NCBI RefSeq assembly: GCF_963966145.1
Contig: NC_091046.1
Coordinates: 29,698,001 to 29,762,000, forward strand
Direction of reading: 5' to 3'
Source: Tenebrio molitor
Lineage: Eukaryota > Arthropoda > Insecta > Coleoptera > Tenebrionidae
Length of the DNA stretch: 64,000 bases
The first letter of the stretch is position 1. Each line of letters starts with the position of its first letter. The notes under the pieces are model-generated. The model saw only the letters and a program-made list of their open reading frames with translations. It did no database searches and had not been told where the DNA came from. A program made the translations under genes and the position numbers. Shown piece by piece: positions 11,765 through 23,179 of the stretch.

Positions 11765-12650
11765 TACCCGTAATGTTCATTAGCAGCAGTCGATTCTTTG
11801 TGTACATAAAACGTAAGAAAAATGCCTTTACAAATGTGTGGGATTTTTTTGTTTTTTCATATTTTTTGTTTCTACTTGTTTTCAAAAAGCAACGACCGAC
11901 AAAAAAATAAACGTTTTTTAATAGCTCCCTAATTGCGTAAACACTGTCATTTAATACATAAATTTTTACAATAAGAATAACTGGAAATGTTAGTTTATTT
12001 TTAGGTCGAGCCACGTATCTACGTAGACCACTCTCGATCACGTACGTATTATAAATAAATTCAAAGATTTTTGAATGGTAAAATATTATCGCAAATGTGC
12101 AATGTTCGTATTTTAGCTTTTGTGTATGTGTGATTAGCGTGAATGTGTTTGCAATATGTGTATATAAATAATTTATAAATAAAAATGGAAAAAACATCAT
12201 TTTTTTTTTAAATTTCTAGTAAATACTTGTTTCTTTCAAATTGATTTTATTGTTTTCAATTTTTTGCGGTAATATTTTACAAATTGTGATTGGAAGTACT
12301 TTTTTTTTAATAAGATAATAACTTGAAATGGTTTTCGAAAAGAATTTTAAGCAGTGCGTAAGTAAGGTTATTTTATTTTTGATAAGATTGTTGGTTATTA
12401 GAAGAATATGAGTTTTTTTGTCAGAACTTATGTAGTATGTATTTACTTTATTACAACTAGTGAAAATTATAATAAATCTATAATTTATTACTCATGATAA
12501 ATTTGATTTAATTTGTCATTTATTATTTTTTATAAAAAAGGGGAAAGTTTGATGCTGTTTAAAGTTCTTTTAAAATAATGTTTTCATTTAGAAATTACTG
12601 TTGTGAAGCATTGACTCTGATATGTAAACAGTGAAGAAATAAAGGAAAAT
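11765..12650 (+). other. Poly(A) polymerase 3' UTR
   Basis: AT-rich trailer after the TGA at 11762-11764. AATAAA at 11906-11911 is the first good polyadenylation signal; further candidates lie near 12050, 12177 and 12635, so alternative 3' ends are possible. The open frame running antisense at 11667-12200 has no recognisable domain. Confidence 0.6.
11906..11911 (+). terminator. Candidate polyadenylation signal AATAAA
   Basis: First canonical hexamer, about 140 bases downstream of the poly(A) polymerase stop codon. The site actually used cannot be told from sequence. Confidence 0.5.
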
Positions 12651-12754
12651 TTTCCCCCCACAATTGTTCTTTTAATTAACCCTAACGTTACAACATTTCA
12701 AACACAGGAAGTTCTTGATTAACGTTGGTAGATTACAGTACAAATATTCATTTG

Positions 12755-12955
12755 TAGTGTCCCAGAGCTGCAGCGATTTTATGGCAGGGCAATGATTATT
12801 AGTTATTACGTCTATTGAGATGCCGATAAGCAACTTAAGCAGACCCCTGTCAATCATCACTTTCGTTCTGTACCTGTCAGTTTACAGGGTAGTAGCTGAA
12901 TGAATTTACGATTGGGGGTTGTAGTTGTGGTTTAAACCTATTGTCGGTGTCGTTA
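12755..12955. mobile_element. MITE family M2, partial copy
   Basis: Starts TAGTGTCCCAGAGCTGCAGC and matches the complete copy at 24039-24285 read on the other strand (shared words TTTACAGGGTAGTA, TAAACCTATTGTCGGTGT). The second terminus is missing. Confidence 0.8.
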
Positions 12956-13957
12956 AGGCTCGCGTTTACCTGAGTTTGAAACGGTCGAAAAAGTGGATTT
13001 TCGATCACGTTTTTTGAGAAAACAGTACGAGATGAACGTTTTCTCTCTTTACTACATAAATTATGAACATTTCTATTAGTGAACTATGAAGAGAAAAATA
13101 TAATTTTGTTTTGACGAATTTGTTGAAAAACCACAAATAAAATGCTCTGCTTGGAAGCTGTGTAGGCAAAATGAAAAGAGATATCGAAAATATCTCACGT
13201 CATTCACTAGATATTGTTATGAATGTGACGCAGACGAAAAGTGGTGTTTCCTACTTGAATATTAGTTGAAAAAAACGAAAAAAATGAAGTCATTTCTCAA
13301 CGTTAAAATTTCACGTTGTAGACAACCAACCCTACATGCTACCTGAGCTAACAGCTTACGGAAAGGGAACTATACAAGGGTACAAATTACATCGGCATAT
13401 CACCCATTTTAATATTATGCAAATCTCTATCCTTTTTTTTATGTGCAATAATAATTTCCAGCAATAATACACCATGAAATAAGCACAATTTTTTTCCTTT
13501 ATTTCATGTCAAAATTCACGATTTAAAATATTTTATTTTATACTGTCCGATAGATGTTCGATTACATTCTCCATTTGAGTCCGGTAGGTTAGTTATAACA
13601 GTATCAGAGACTGTTTTATTTATACAAATCAAATCTGACATTGAAAAGTGCAAAAGTCGAAAAATATTCACTTGAGTGCTTCGAAATGATCGAGTTGTAA
13701 TACGAAAGTTGATTAGCAACCACGAATGTCATTTTTTAAAATGGTTGCAAGTTGCTCGTCAGAAGTTGACGACTCATGTTGACATTTGATATAAAAATAA
13801 AAAATGTGACACTAGTATTCGCCGTTGTCTTAAAAATTAAAAAAAAAAAAAAACATTTGAAGGACAATAAAAAATTATCGAAAAATTATCGCTGTAATTC
13901 AAAAAATAAAGCCTTACGATTGGTCGAAAATGATGATGAATGAAATAATCACATATT
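12956..13957. other. Intergenic stretch with no recognised feature
   Basis: AT-rich, no exon with a recognisable domain, no paired inverted repeat of note, no RNA gene seen. Confidence 0.5.
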
Positions 13958-14222
13958 ATATCCCAAGTGTAAAATTTTTTATCGGAAATTTTTTTGCTAA
14001 TGAACGAAAACATCCATAAATGAGGTCAGAAGACCAATTATTAGCAAATAAGAGCACGAGACGAAGTCGAGGGCTTTTATTTGATAATAATAATTGGTCC
14101 CTCGACTTCGTCTCGTGCTCTTATTTGCTAATAATAATTGGTCCTCTGACCGAATAATTTATGCATGTTTGAGTTCATTTGCAAAAAAATTGCCGATATT
14201 AAAATTTTGCACGAGGGGTATA
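13958..14222. repeat. Foldback element with CG-rich hairpin centres
   Basis: Outer arms (TATCCCAAGTGTAAAATTTT and AAAATTTTGCACGAGGGGTA, imperfect) enclose near-perfect inner palindromes. The block AGCACGAGACGAAGTCGAGG at about 14052 recurs inverted at about 14102, each flanked by arms of the type CCAATTATTA...AATAAAAG, so adjacent hairpins share an arm. Noncoding. Confidence 0.82.
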
Positions 14223-15909
14223 CGGCTCATTATTTCCTGAATAGAATGAAAACAAACGCATTATTTCCAATTCTTTTTATTCAAAATAATTAAATAAAAA
14301 AAAATCAGGTACCGGCATTTTTTATCAGATTATTGCACATTGCATTTTAGAGAAATTTTATCGGGTTATTTTTTGTTTTCTCGTTTTGATTGGTCAATAT
14401 TTGTCACGCAATTGGTTGCTAAACACATGAAGGAAATACTCATTGTAAAAAACAATAGCAACGGCCATTACCACAGGAAAAAAGATGATGCGATTTTCAC
14501 AAAATACATAATATGATTTTTTATTTTTGCAATAAAATTATGATACAGAACAGACTTCTAGTATGAAATAATAGTATACTATTACTATTAGATACATGAG
14601 CAAGTACAGAATAAGTAAAGAATAAAAATCGTTACTTGGGAGTACATAATATAATCCTATACTTTATCTATAGCAAATTTTTTTGACTAATAAACCGATA
14701 ATATTCAATTATTCACCGAAGGGACACAAGATGAAACCAACCGTTTCATTGTAATTTTACCTTAAAAATATTTTACCATAAGGGTCATTTTTGTCTCATT
14801 CATAATTCTTGACAAATCAGGTAGAAACTCCGAACTAATATTCATTCCCTCATCTGCAGGGCGTAAATGCAGATTTAATCGTAATACTTTGGGAAAATAC
14901 AACTACACAATGCTGCACCCTGTATTTGGTGAATATTATAGTTTTATTAGTCGGACCTTCAAAGTCAGAAAAATGTCCTATACGATCAAATTGTAGGTAT
15001 ATTATGTACCTACAAAAAAATACTAAAACAAATTCTTAGCTCAATATTTTTAATTTTTTAAAATTTAATGTTCCTTTTGTTAAAAAAAAATCGGGAGAAT
15101 TACAAAGGAAAGTCGGAAAATTAGGGCAAACTTCAAAAATTATAATTTTTGTATGCACTCTCGATCATAACTGACGACATATTTAATTGATTTTTTTTTT
15201 GTTCGGTTTGTTCCCGGGATGGAAATAACTCAATTGAAAAAATGTTTTTGGAAAATTTGGAGAAAAATCTGGAAAAACGCATTCCAGCCTAAATTAAAAT
15301 ACATCCGTTTTTACTTTTCTGTTGTTTCGCGATCTGTCCAACAAATGTAATTATTTTATTTCTATACCAATTTATTTCGCTATCGGATTGTTCACTTGAA
15401 CATCGATCTTGCAATCGAAATGTAAATAAAACACCTTGTTATTTCAAATTTAATGGATGAAAATAAATCATCATCACAAACTAATTTACTGAAATTTAGA
15501 TTGGACAAGACAACGTCTGTCGGGTCAGCTAATAAATAATAAAATGGAATGAAACAACAGTTTGCAGTGCAGCCAATTCAGATTTGGCATTGTAGGACTT
15601 GTCTTTCCAACACAAAATTTTATCTCCGTATTTAGGTACGGAACAGGACAGGATCGTAATCCTCTACCCTCTACTGAGCGTCTGTGACTAATTCAAGGTA
15701 CCTGCGTTTCTCGGTTTGTTTGACCCGTTTGACCAAAATATAAATTTGTAAATAGAGGACCCACTGCACATCAACTAGGAAATTTCTTTTAGGTTTGTAC
15801 GTTTGTACAATGGTAAATGGTACCCTGCCATAAAATTGCTGCAGCTCTAGGACAACTATACATACCTACTTCCACGACACCAGTATAGTAGACCCCATCG
15901 TATTCTTAT
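14223..15909. other. Intergenic stretch, one M2 fragment only
   Basis: No credible gene. The only feature I can name is a 39-bp M2 terminus at 15821-15859 (CCCTGCCATAAAATTGCTGC). The rest is AT-rich. Confidence 0.5.
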
Positions 15910-16112
15910 AGTCTATTTTTTCCTGGTAGGCGCGTGCGTGCGCATCTCCGAAAGGTAGAATCACATAGCTAAGATTTTTAGCAGGATGCAGGAATTCTTT
16001 GTATTTTTGGTTGCATATTATCTAGGGGGATTAGTATTTGTGGTTGCATATTAAAACTCATGTTTATGGTTTAATTTTTGTATAATTTGTAAAATGTAAA
16101 CAATAGTATATT

Positions 16113-16230
16113 ATGATACAAGTTTATAAGGAAGCCTTTAAAGCACGCGCGACGAGTTTAAGAGCACGACGCGTAGCGGAGTGCTTTTAACGTCGCAAGT
16201 GCTTTAAAGGCCCTTATAAACGTGTATCAT
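16113..16230. repeat. Hairpin with AT-rich arms and CG-rich centre
   Basis: Arms ATACAAGTTTATAAGG-AAGCCTTTAAAGCAC and GTGCTTTAAAGGCCCTTATA-ACGTGTAT pair around a loop containing CACGACGCGTAGCGGAGTG. It belongs to the same architectural class as hairpins at 14026-14152, 33208-33329, 36161-36267 and 37974-38074. Confidence 0.75.
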
Positions 16231-16784
16231 ACGCTATTTTTTATTATACCTGCACTAAAATCTAAAAATTATAACAAAAAAAGTAAATTGAAATACCTTT
16301 TCCCAAGTAATCAGTGTCATTAATCGTTGATATAGAAATGGTCAATTGTTGTTGTTTCGTTGCTATTATAACTTTTCTATAAATGTCTATTTATGATTGT
16401 TCAAAATGTAGGTGAATTTGTTGTTACCTAAGCAACCCTTAAAGCTTTAGTGTTTTAAAGGCCCTTTTTCGCACGCATTTTAGTGTCAAAAACAGGGATT
16501 ATGATTCAGGTATAATAAAAAAAAGTTTATGAATAAACTCATGGAAATAGTGACAACAAATATTATATGTACAACATTTTTTATTTTATACATACACGAG
16601 TTAAATTGGGTACAAAACAAATCGATACTTTTGGATTCAATCGTTAATTTAAACAAAAATAAAATAAAATAATCATCACCGCACATTTCACCTAAAAAAA
16701 TTACAATGACATTGACAAAAATTGACAGTTCACATGAAAGCGGCAAAAATTTCATAACATGAACATGGCCTGCTTCGACTACAA

Positions 16785-17274
16785 TCATTTATAATAACCA
16801 TGTATCTTGCCAGAGAAAAGGAAAAGGCTTAATTTTATACATATAGGCAGTGATTCTAGATTCCAGAAAAATGAGTGCACTGTTTTTTGAATGAGATATT
16901 TTTGATGTTCATCCAATTGAATCATACATTTCCTATCAGGTTTCTTCGGTGCCTCTAATTGGGCACACTTCTTTTCTTCCGCCAAGTATCGTTGAATGCT
17001 TCTAAATCCACAACCTTCAACACAAAATAATTAAGCTGTGATACAACAAAAAAAAACTCAAAAATCAATACCAGTATAATCTGCAGTTTTTTTCCATTTG
17101 AGCCGTCTTGGTTATCTCGGCAAAATCCTTGGAGATCCCACGAAATACTTTAACGATCATTTCTTTCTCGGCTTGTGAGAAATTTGCTATAAATATGCAT
17201 TAATAAAAGACTGTTACTTGCTGTTAGCATAAATCCAACTTACGCCGTTTATTTGGTGATCGAAATTGAGACAT
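16785..17274 (-). pseudogene. N-terminal part of a helix-turn-helix transposase
   Basis: Three exons can be read: 17274-17244 (starts MSQFRSPNKR), about 17193-17080, and about 17015-16785. The second exon reads NFSQAEKEMIVKVFRGISKD, the third FRSIQRYLAEEKK then DEHQKYLIQKTVHSFFW. This is the layout of the DNA-binding N-terminus and linker that precede the DDE endonuclease in insect Tc1/mariner-type proteins. Joining exons two and three in frame needs one base removed from an A7 run, and the DDE domain is missing after the residues ESLP, so it is a broken gene. Family placement is by pattern only. Confidence 0.6.
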
Positions 17275-17718
17275 CTTGTTGACATATAAAAACTTCTTAA
17301 CCTCTAAGAACTAAGAACTGTTTTTTTTAATAAATAAACAGACACAACACAAAACAGACACAAAACACGAAAGGAGAACTAAGACACGATGAAACAAAAA
17401 TGGCAGCTTGGACGTGATTGACAGTACAGAACACTGTAATATTGCACATTTCTCTAGTGTAAGTAGAAAAATAAAGTAACCAATAGGAAAGTCGCATTTC
17501 GTTGCAGGATTTTGTAAATGCGCACGCTCGCGCCTACCAGGAAAAAACAGACTTTAGTATTGTACCTGCGAGGTGTTGATGAGTTCTTACTTGTAAGTCT
17601 CTTCAACGACATTCGCTAATTTGCATTAAGTCTATTAAGAGTATTTTACAATATCCAATTCTCATTAGAATGACGGTTAAAGAATCCGAACTTGCAATGC
17701 GGCAAGTGATAACTGATA

Positions 17719-18048
17719 ATATCGAGCGTTCAAATGAAATCCTGGGCTGAGTAGGCGTTGGAAAAATTAAACCGTTTAGAACAGTGTAATTTGTTTATGT
17801 TTAATCGGGACATAATTGAACATGTTTGTTTTTAGCAAAGGGTGCCCTTAGGTATTTGCTTCGAGAATAGGAATCGTTAAGTTCTTCTATTTTTAATGTA
17901 AAACATTGCAAAGAAAGAAAATAAGGAAAGATATTTTTGGCTCTAAATTTTAGATTAGCTGTCAACATACTCCAATTATCTACGCTTTAAAAAAGCACAA
18001 CAATTGACGGTTTCCAACGCCTTCCGGATTTCATTTGAACGCGCGATA
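17719..18048. mobile_element. MITE family M10, complete copy
   Basis: Inverted ends TATCGAGCGTTCAAATGAAA and TTTCATTTGAACGCGCGATA, 330 bp apart, noncoding. Its right half recurs as a fragment at 47174-47295. Confidence 0.85.
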
Positions 18049-18334
18049 CAATGCCAATGGATAAAGATATGAGTGATATGACTAGTGGCGTAGCTAGTCC
18101 CAAATGGGCCCTGTATCAAAATTTGTTGGGGGGGCCCTTTTTACCCGACTACGGCGAATCCCTAAGGAGGGTAATGCATTTTTTACAAAATAAACAAAAA
18201 CACTTGCATTAACAAAATAAGTATATTTAGAGCTAGTGTGACACGGTACTAAATTTCACAGAAAATTTACTAGTACATTTTTGAGAAAATTTAGAACACC
18301 GTGTCATACACAAAATAACCAAATAAATTTATTA

Positions 18335-18508
18335 AAGGCCGGTTGTATAAAGCTTAGTTAACATCCTGTCAGCTAACAACGCGTCAAGTCGGAAACCCGC
18401 CCATTTGATTGGCTGATTCAAATCCAATTTTAAATATCCCCCAATCAGATCGCTTGACGTTATGTTAACTTTAACAAGAACTTACATCGCTTTATACAAC
18501 CGGGCCTA
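18335..18508. mobile_element. MITE inside the hAT element
   Basis: Ends AGGCCGGTTGTATAAAGC and GCTTTATACAACCGGGCCT are inverted; 175 bp, noncoding. Confidence 0.82.
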
Positions 18509-18510
18509 AG

Positions 18511-18757
18511 TACAGCGTGATCAACAATGACTGAGTCTGTTGGCAATAAAACAATTGAAAATACTGGTGATTTTTGTCTAGTAATTGGCATTGACCACGC
18601 ACTGACCGGATTTTTTAACTTGAGATGACATTAAAAACATTCTTGGTTATGCAGGTTAGGTTTATACTATTACAAAAATTAACCTTCGTTGGTAAATTTT
18701 AAATTTGCCAAATTTCATTGTTACCAACAGACTCAGTCATTCTTGATCACTCCGTAG
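18511..18757. mobile_element. MITE family M9 inside the hAT element
   Basis: Ends TACAGCGTGATCAACAATGA and TCATTCTTGATCACTCCGTA, with inner arms ACTGAGTCTGTTGG/CCAACAGACTCAGT. Terminal style is like the M8 copies at 50300 and 61388 (GTGATC-AAGGA). It starts two bases after the preceding MITE. Confidence 0.8.
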
Positions 18758-18957
18758 TATAGGCCGTGCCAAACCCAAATAACCACCACCTGTTGAATTA
18801 TGTTGGTGAAAACAAAATTACACTAAGTGTATAATAATGGCAATTTTGATATTACTAGGATGCTAGACCAATCAAATCTAAGTGTACAACGTTGCCGGTT
18901 GATTTTTTGGGTAGAATGCAGTGTTGGTTGTTATTTGGCTTTGGCAAAGACTATATG

Positions 18958-19139
18958 TATCGGGTGTTTTTTTTTAATTTCACCTCATAGTAGGCGTTTA
19001 AGAGTCGATTGTGAATGCACTATACGGGTTACGGATCACCGATCAGCTGTTTAAATCTGACGTTTTATACGAGTGGTGCGTTCACATCGACTCTTCAACA
19101 CCTACTACGAGGTGAAATTAAAAAAAAAAACACCCGATA
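18958..19139. mobile_element. MITE with CGGGTGTTTTTTTT termini inside the hAT element
   Basis: Arms TATCGGGTGTTTTTTTTTAA then TTTCACCTCATAGTAGGCG are mirrored at the right end by CGAGGTGAAATT...CACCCGATA. 182 bp, noncoding. Confidence 0.85.
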
Positions 19140-19539
19140 CCATTGAATTCGTGAAAAGCTAGGACAGCAAAACGTCGTAGTTATGTCAACTGTTCAAAAA
19201 TGTTGTAGTGTAACGTTTCTACGTGCTTTATGTTAACTGGTTGCTAATGTCCAACATGTCAAGTAGATAACCTAAATAGGTTTGACGTTAGATCGAGCAT
19301 TGCTATTCAAACTGTCATAATGACAGACGTTTTTATTTGAAATTTTCATGTAGCCCAATTTACTCCAACAAAATTTTGCTGTACTAATTTTTCATGAATT
19401 CGATAGTACATTTTTACAGAAATTTACCAGTACGTGTTCTAAATCCAAATAAAAATGTGCTAAAATTTGCACAGAAGCCATAAATTGAAACAGTTGTAGT
19501 GACCCAGTTTAAAATTTAAATTTAAATTTCCGGTACCGC

Positions 19540-20900
19540 CACAACAGCGCGCCAAATGTGAAGGTACTAGCGGCTAGACTAGGCACTACGAGCGGAAATA
19601 TAGCGGGGGGTGAAACGGGCTCGCGCGGGTGGTTGACGGGGGTAGCTCACTTTTGTTGAGTTTTTCGAAACGAACACACCTTGCGAAGAGCGATCCAAGT
19701 TTCTAAAATTTGTAAGTTAAACCTGAACAATTCCACTACCGTTCCGGGTAGATATTTTGTGTCCCCGTGAGGAATTTAACGTTTTTAATTCACCTGGGTA
19801 ATTTATCCCACTTTCGTTGCCTTTTTTTTGTGTTTTGTTTTTGAGGCCAGGACCACGTGGTAAGGGTATGTTGTAGATTTCATTTTCTTGCTGTTTCTTT
19901 AAGAAGCGCCCATTTGTTAATTTTAAGTGTTATCTTTCACCCGGGAGGTTCTTTTTTAGCGATCTGGTAATTTCGAAAATACGGAGCCGTCGTCCGAACC
20001 GCGTGCGTCCATTTTGTTTTTGTTCTTAACTAACATTTTCTAACGGCACTCGACCCGCCATTTTCTTTTGTTTAACATTACCAGCGATTATTGTATTCGC
20101 GATTTATGTTGTTTACTGCCATTTGTGCCATTTAAAGTGGTTCTATTTTATCGTTATTTAACTTCACGTTTTGTTCTCTTTTATTTCCTCATTGTTTAAT
20201 GTTGCGGTTTGTTTTTGCTTATGTTATCCTTGTTTAATGTTGCGTTTTGTTTTGAGTATTTGATCATTGTTTAATGTTGCGCTTTGTTGTGTTGAATTTT
20301 CGCATCGTTTAATGTTACGCGTTGTTCGATAGAATTAAACCCGTTTTTTTTTTCTTCGTGTTGTTGCTAGATTTCGGAAAAGTTAAAGTAAAATGTTGTA
20401 AGTGCGCCCCTGTGGGAGCTAGGTGACAATCAGGAAGTCGTGGGGTTGTTTAGTAAATTTCTGTGGAAGCTACGGTTATTTAGAGCCGTTAGCGGGGACG
20501 GACCTTAGTCTTTGCGGGAGCGGCGTCGGGATGTTTTCGTGAAGCTTCCGTCGACGATAGGGACTTCGGGGTTTTGTCCGGAAACGGTTGGTTGGGGACG
20601 GCGGACCTAGGTCTTTGCGGCTGCGGTCTAGGAATGCTACTCGTACGACCCCGAAACGCTCTGTCACTCTTGCTTGGTCGGTGAAATAGTCTGACGTTCA
20701 TTAATACCCCGAATATCTATAAACGTCGCTTGATTTCAAGATGATTCAGATTATTCTTCTGAGTCCCCTCGCGGCCGAAAGTTTGTTACCTCCAGCTCTA
20801 AGCTCCCGAAGGCGTACCTTGACCGCGTAGTTCCGAGTTAAACATTGTTTTTGTAATTAATCGAATTGTAAAATATGAGTAATACCTGGGATACGGTTTT
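19540..20900. other. GC-rich block of unknown origin within the hAT element
   Basis: Markedly richer in GC and CpG than the flanks, with several GTAAG/GTAAGG words but no open frame carrying a recognised domain. It resembles a promoter/5'-UTR or an LTR more than coding DNA. It may be captured host sequence or a solo LTR; neither is shown. Confidence 0.4.
20181..20325. repeat. Imperfect tandem repeat, about 45-bp unit
   Basis: The word GTTTAATGTT followed by GCG-TTTGTT recurs four times (near 20196, 20232, 20268 and 20307) with variable spacers, forming a degenerate minisatellite in the GC-rich block. Confidence 0.6.
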
Positions 20901-21636
20901 TGAAGAGGGTTTTTCATCCGTCCCTGTCTGTAATAACTGTCTTATAATTTGTTTACTTGTTTTGCAAGCTTCAAACTGTCATTTTGTCTGTCATGTGCCC
21001 GTTTTTCTGTTATTTGAAATATTGTTGCATTCATCTTGTCGTTTATCTTTGTGATGTACTCTACTAGTTAATTTCTTGTACTTCGTTAAACTTAATTTCT
21101 GTTCTTTGTATTCGTTCCAATTTCTTTTTCATCAAAGTTATTACAGACATTTTTAATAAAAGGTATTTTGCGTCCCTCACATGTGTGTTTTATTTGCGGC
21201 ACTCTTCCAACTGGAACCCTCACCGTTTGCATTCCGAACCTTTTCCGCCAAAAGCAAATCACAACGTAGGGCTCCACCGATTCGATGACGATCACGACCA
21301 CATTTGTTACCGTTTTGCGCAGGTTCAAATATTTGGCGGAAAAAGTAATGTATTCAAATCATTACACAGTTGAGCCAGAATGCATGCGCGGCCTTTGAAA
21401 CTTTGAATTCGTTCTATTCGATCCGGATTCCGGTCTTTAGCAATTTCACATTGTGAAGCCATAACATAAAGATCAGCTGATGCTTGTACCAATTTGTGGA
21501 TAACATTTGACGAAATTTTGCTTACACACGTCGGGGCCCCTGTAGCTTGGGGGCCCCGTATCATTGATACGGCTGATACAGCGGTAGCTACGCCCCTGGA
21601 TATGACCAACAACCGCAAGATCTCTGCAAGTATGAG

Positions 21637-21913
21637 TATTGGGTGATTCAAAATGATTGTGGCCAAGTATGGCAACTATGTACGAACATTTATGTGGCAA
21701 CTGTGTGGGTAGGGTAGAGTTGACATTTCCTTGACAGTTCATAGTCGCGCAATTTTGTAAGTTGTCAAATCAATGTGTAATAGAATTGAAAAAATCAAAT
21801 GCACGCTTATGAAATGTCATACAAATGTCAACTCTACCCCATTCACACAGTTGCCACATAAATTTTCGTACATAGTTGCCACACTTGGCCACAATCATTT
21901 TGAATCACCCAAT
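21637..21913. mobile_element. MITE with about 95-bp inverted arms
   Basis: Left arm begins TATTGGGTGATTCAAAATGA and continues TTGTGGCCAAGTATGGCAAC; the right arm is its inverse ending TCATTTTGAATCACCCAATA. A short unpaired centre separates the arms. TA flanks. Confidence 0.88.
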
Positions 21914-21948
21914 ATATTGATCTAGGTATTTATGAAACCCACGTTTTC

Positions 21949-22209
21949 TACTTCTGGAATTTTCGCGTTTTTTCTGGCTAGACAGCCTCAGGACGTCCTC
22001 CTACATCGTTTCCCACCAGTCAAACCTTGTGCAAATGAAAAATTTCCTTACCCTTTAGTTATACTAAGACTTGGCGCGACCTTGACGCGACCTTGAGACA
22101 CAACAAGAGAGAAAAAAAGGCATTTGCACAAGGTTTGAATGGTGGGACACGATCTAGGAGGACGCCCTGAGGCTGTCTAGCCAGACAAAACGCGAACATT
22201 CCAGAAGTA
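21949..22209. mobile_element. MITE with about 70-bp inverted arms
   Basis: Left TACTTCTGGAATTTTCGCGT, then CTGGCTAGACAGCCTCAGGA; the right arm mirrors it and ends AACATTCCAGAAGTA. Noncoding. Confidence 0.87.
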
Positions 22210-22283
22210 GTTAAAGTGAACAATTACCAATGATGTAGTCCATGCTTTAATACCGAGTGTATTATAATAAAGTGTTTAAAGAT

Positions 22284-22440
22284 ATGGTCGAAGATGCCAT
22301 GCCATACAGGTGTTGTATACCACTCTGCAAGGGGAATTATGGCTATGGCGACGCTCCAAACGTGACGGTGTTTTCATGTCCGCAAGATCAGGATATTGCT
22401 GTTCGTGTAATTTTAATCAGCTGTGATTGTTCAACAAACT
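22284..22440 (+). pseudogene. Isolated THAP zinc-finger domain fragment
   Basis: The frame from ATG 22284 reads MPYRCCIPLCKGNYGYG then VTVFSCPQDQDI, which is the start of a THAP domain: a C-X4-C pair followed by the conserved hydrophobic-Phe-x-x-Pro/Cys region. THAP domains are the DNA-binding modules of P-element transposases and of many host proteins. The remaining half of the domain (second Cys-His pair) is not found; an element with an 8-bp duplication begins at 22441. No linked exon is visible, so this is a fragment. Confidence 0.62.
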
Positions 22441-22915
22441 CGTAGAGGGATATGGAGGGAGCACTCTTCAAAAAAGTGGATACGACCGCGCTTTTCTGTA
22501 GACCTAATAAAAGGTCTCCAGGATGAGCCGAGCGAAACCGAATTCTAAACGTAGATAACTCATCTTTCCAGTGGCGCCCCTTCGACTTTTTTTCTGGGGA
22601 CAATTTTTGTAGGAATTTTCATTATATGCAACTGAAGTAATTAAAATGTTGATTCCAACATTATCATATCATAAATATTTCGTTATATACCATCTTTTAC
22701 CATGTTATTTACGATCATGTTTATACACTCTCGAGACAACTCGAGACACCGACGGCTATGAAATATGTGATGTCCAACGACCCTCGCCACGAAATTTCAC
22801 GAAGTACTGGCGGTCATTTTAAAAGGCGTCATAAAAGGTCTCCGCACAGGTCTCGCGACGTGCCGCTTTCTTTACATTGGCAGCATAGGCAGTGCTCCCT
22901 CCATATCCCTCTACG
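22441..22915. mobile_element. MITE with CGTAGAGGGA termini and 8-bp target duplication
   Basis: Ends CGTAGAGGGATATGGAGGGA and TCCCTCCATATCCCTCTACG are perfect inverses. The 8-bp duplication AACAAACT occupies 22433-22440 and 22916-22923. The termini resemble those of the element at 52485-52744 (CGTGGAGGGAG), which also makes an 8-bp duplication. Superfamily unassigned (hAT, P and Merlin all make 8-bp duplications). Confidence 0.88.
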
Positions 22916-22922
22916 AACAAAC

Positions 22923-23179
22923 TATTGTAATTTCAATTTGGTTGTAGGTCGTAAAATTTTATTGGATATTATGAGGGATTAACCGGCACAATGGTTGGGT
23001 TTGAAAAGGTTGGAAAGCCGCGCGTGCCGTTTGCCGCACAATGCAAATATACCAAATGTACAATACAACCCTGCTTAAAATATTACCTGCTAGTGGGAAA
23101 CTAGGATTTATAAGCTCCGCAAGATCTTAACTTAAAGTACCATAAAATTTTACGACCTACAACCAAATTGAAACTACAG
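22923..23179. mobile_element. MITE family M1, copy 2
   Basis: Same arms and interior as copy 1, nearly full length; it starts within the right target duplication of the preceding MITE, so one of the two inserted exactly at the other's edge. Confidence 0.85.

Larger units (their letters stand above)
15910..17553. mobile_element. Decayed Tc1/mariner-like DNA transposon
   Basis: Inverted ends of about 38 bp: left AGTCTATTTTTTCCTGGTAG continuing GCGCGTGCGTGCGCAT, right ATGCGCACGCTCGCGCC then TACCAGGAAAAAACAGACT. It carries the 5' part of a transposase-like gene on the minus strand (17274-16785) and a hairpin at 16113-16230. The catalytic domain is absent, so this copy is an internally deleted derivative. 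Confidence 0.8.
18083..21598. mobile_element. hAT-type DNA element with 8-bp target duplication
   Basis: The 8-bp duplication GATATGAC lies at 18075-18082 and 21599-21606. Terminal inverted repeats are TAGTGGCGTAGC (left) and GCTACGCCCCTG (right, reading CAGGGGCGTAGC inward), which with the 8-bp duplication places it in hAT. About 3.5 kb. No hAT transposase is recognisable; the interior holds three MITEs, a GC-rich block at 19540-20900 and unassigned open frames, so it is non-autonomous. Confidence 0.85.

Noticed and set aside
11667..12200. 177-codon minus-strand open frame in the poly(A) polymerase 3' UTR
   Set aside because: AT-rich, no domain, overlaps the last polymerase exon in antisense.
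20476..20701. Arg/Pro-rich minus-strand open frames as a small gene
   Set aside because: Frame content follows from local GC-rich DNA; two overlapping frames are equally open and no homology is recognisable.
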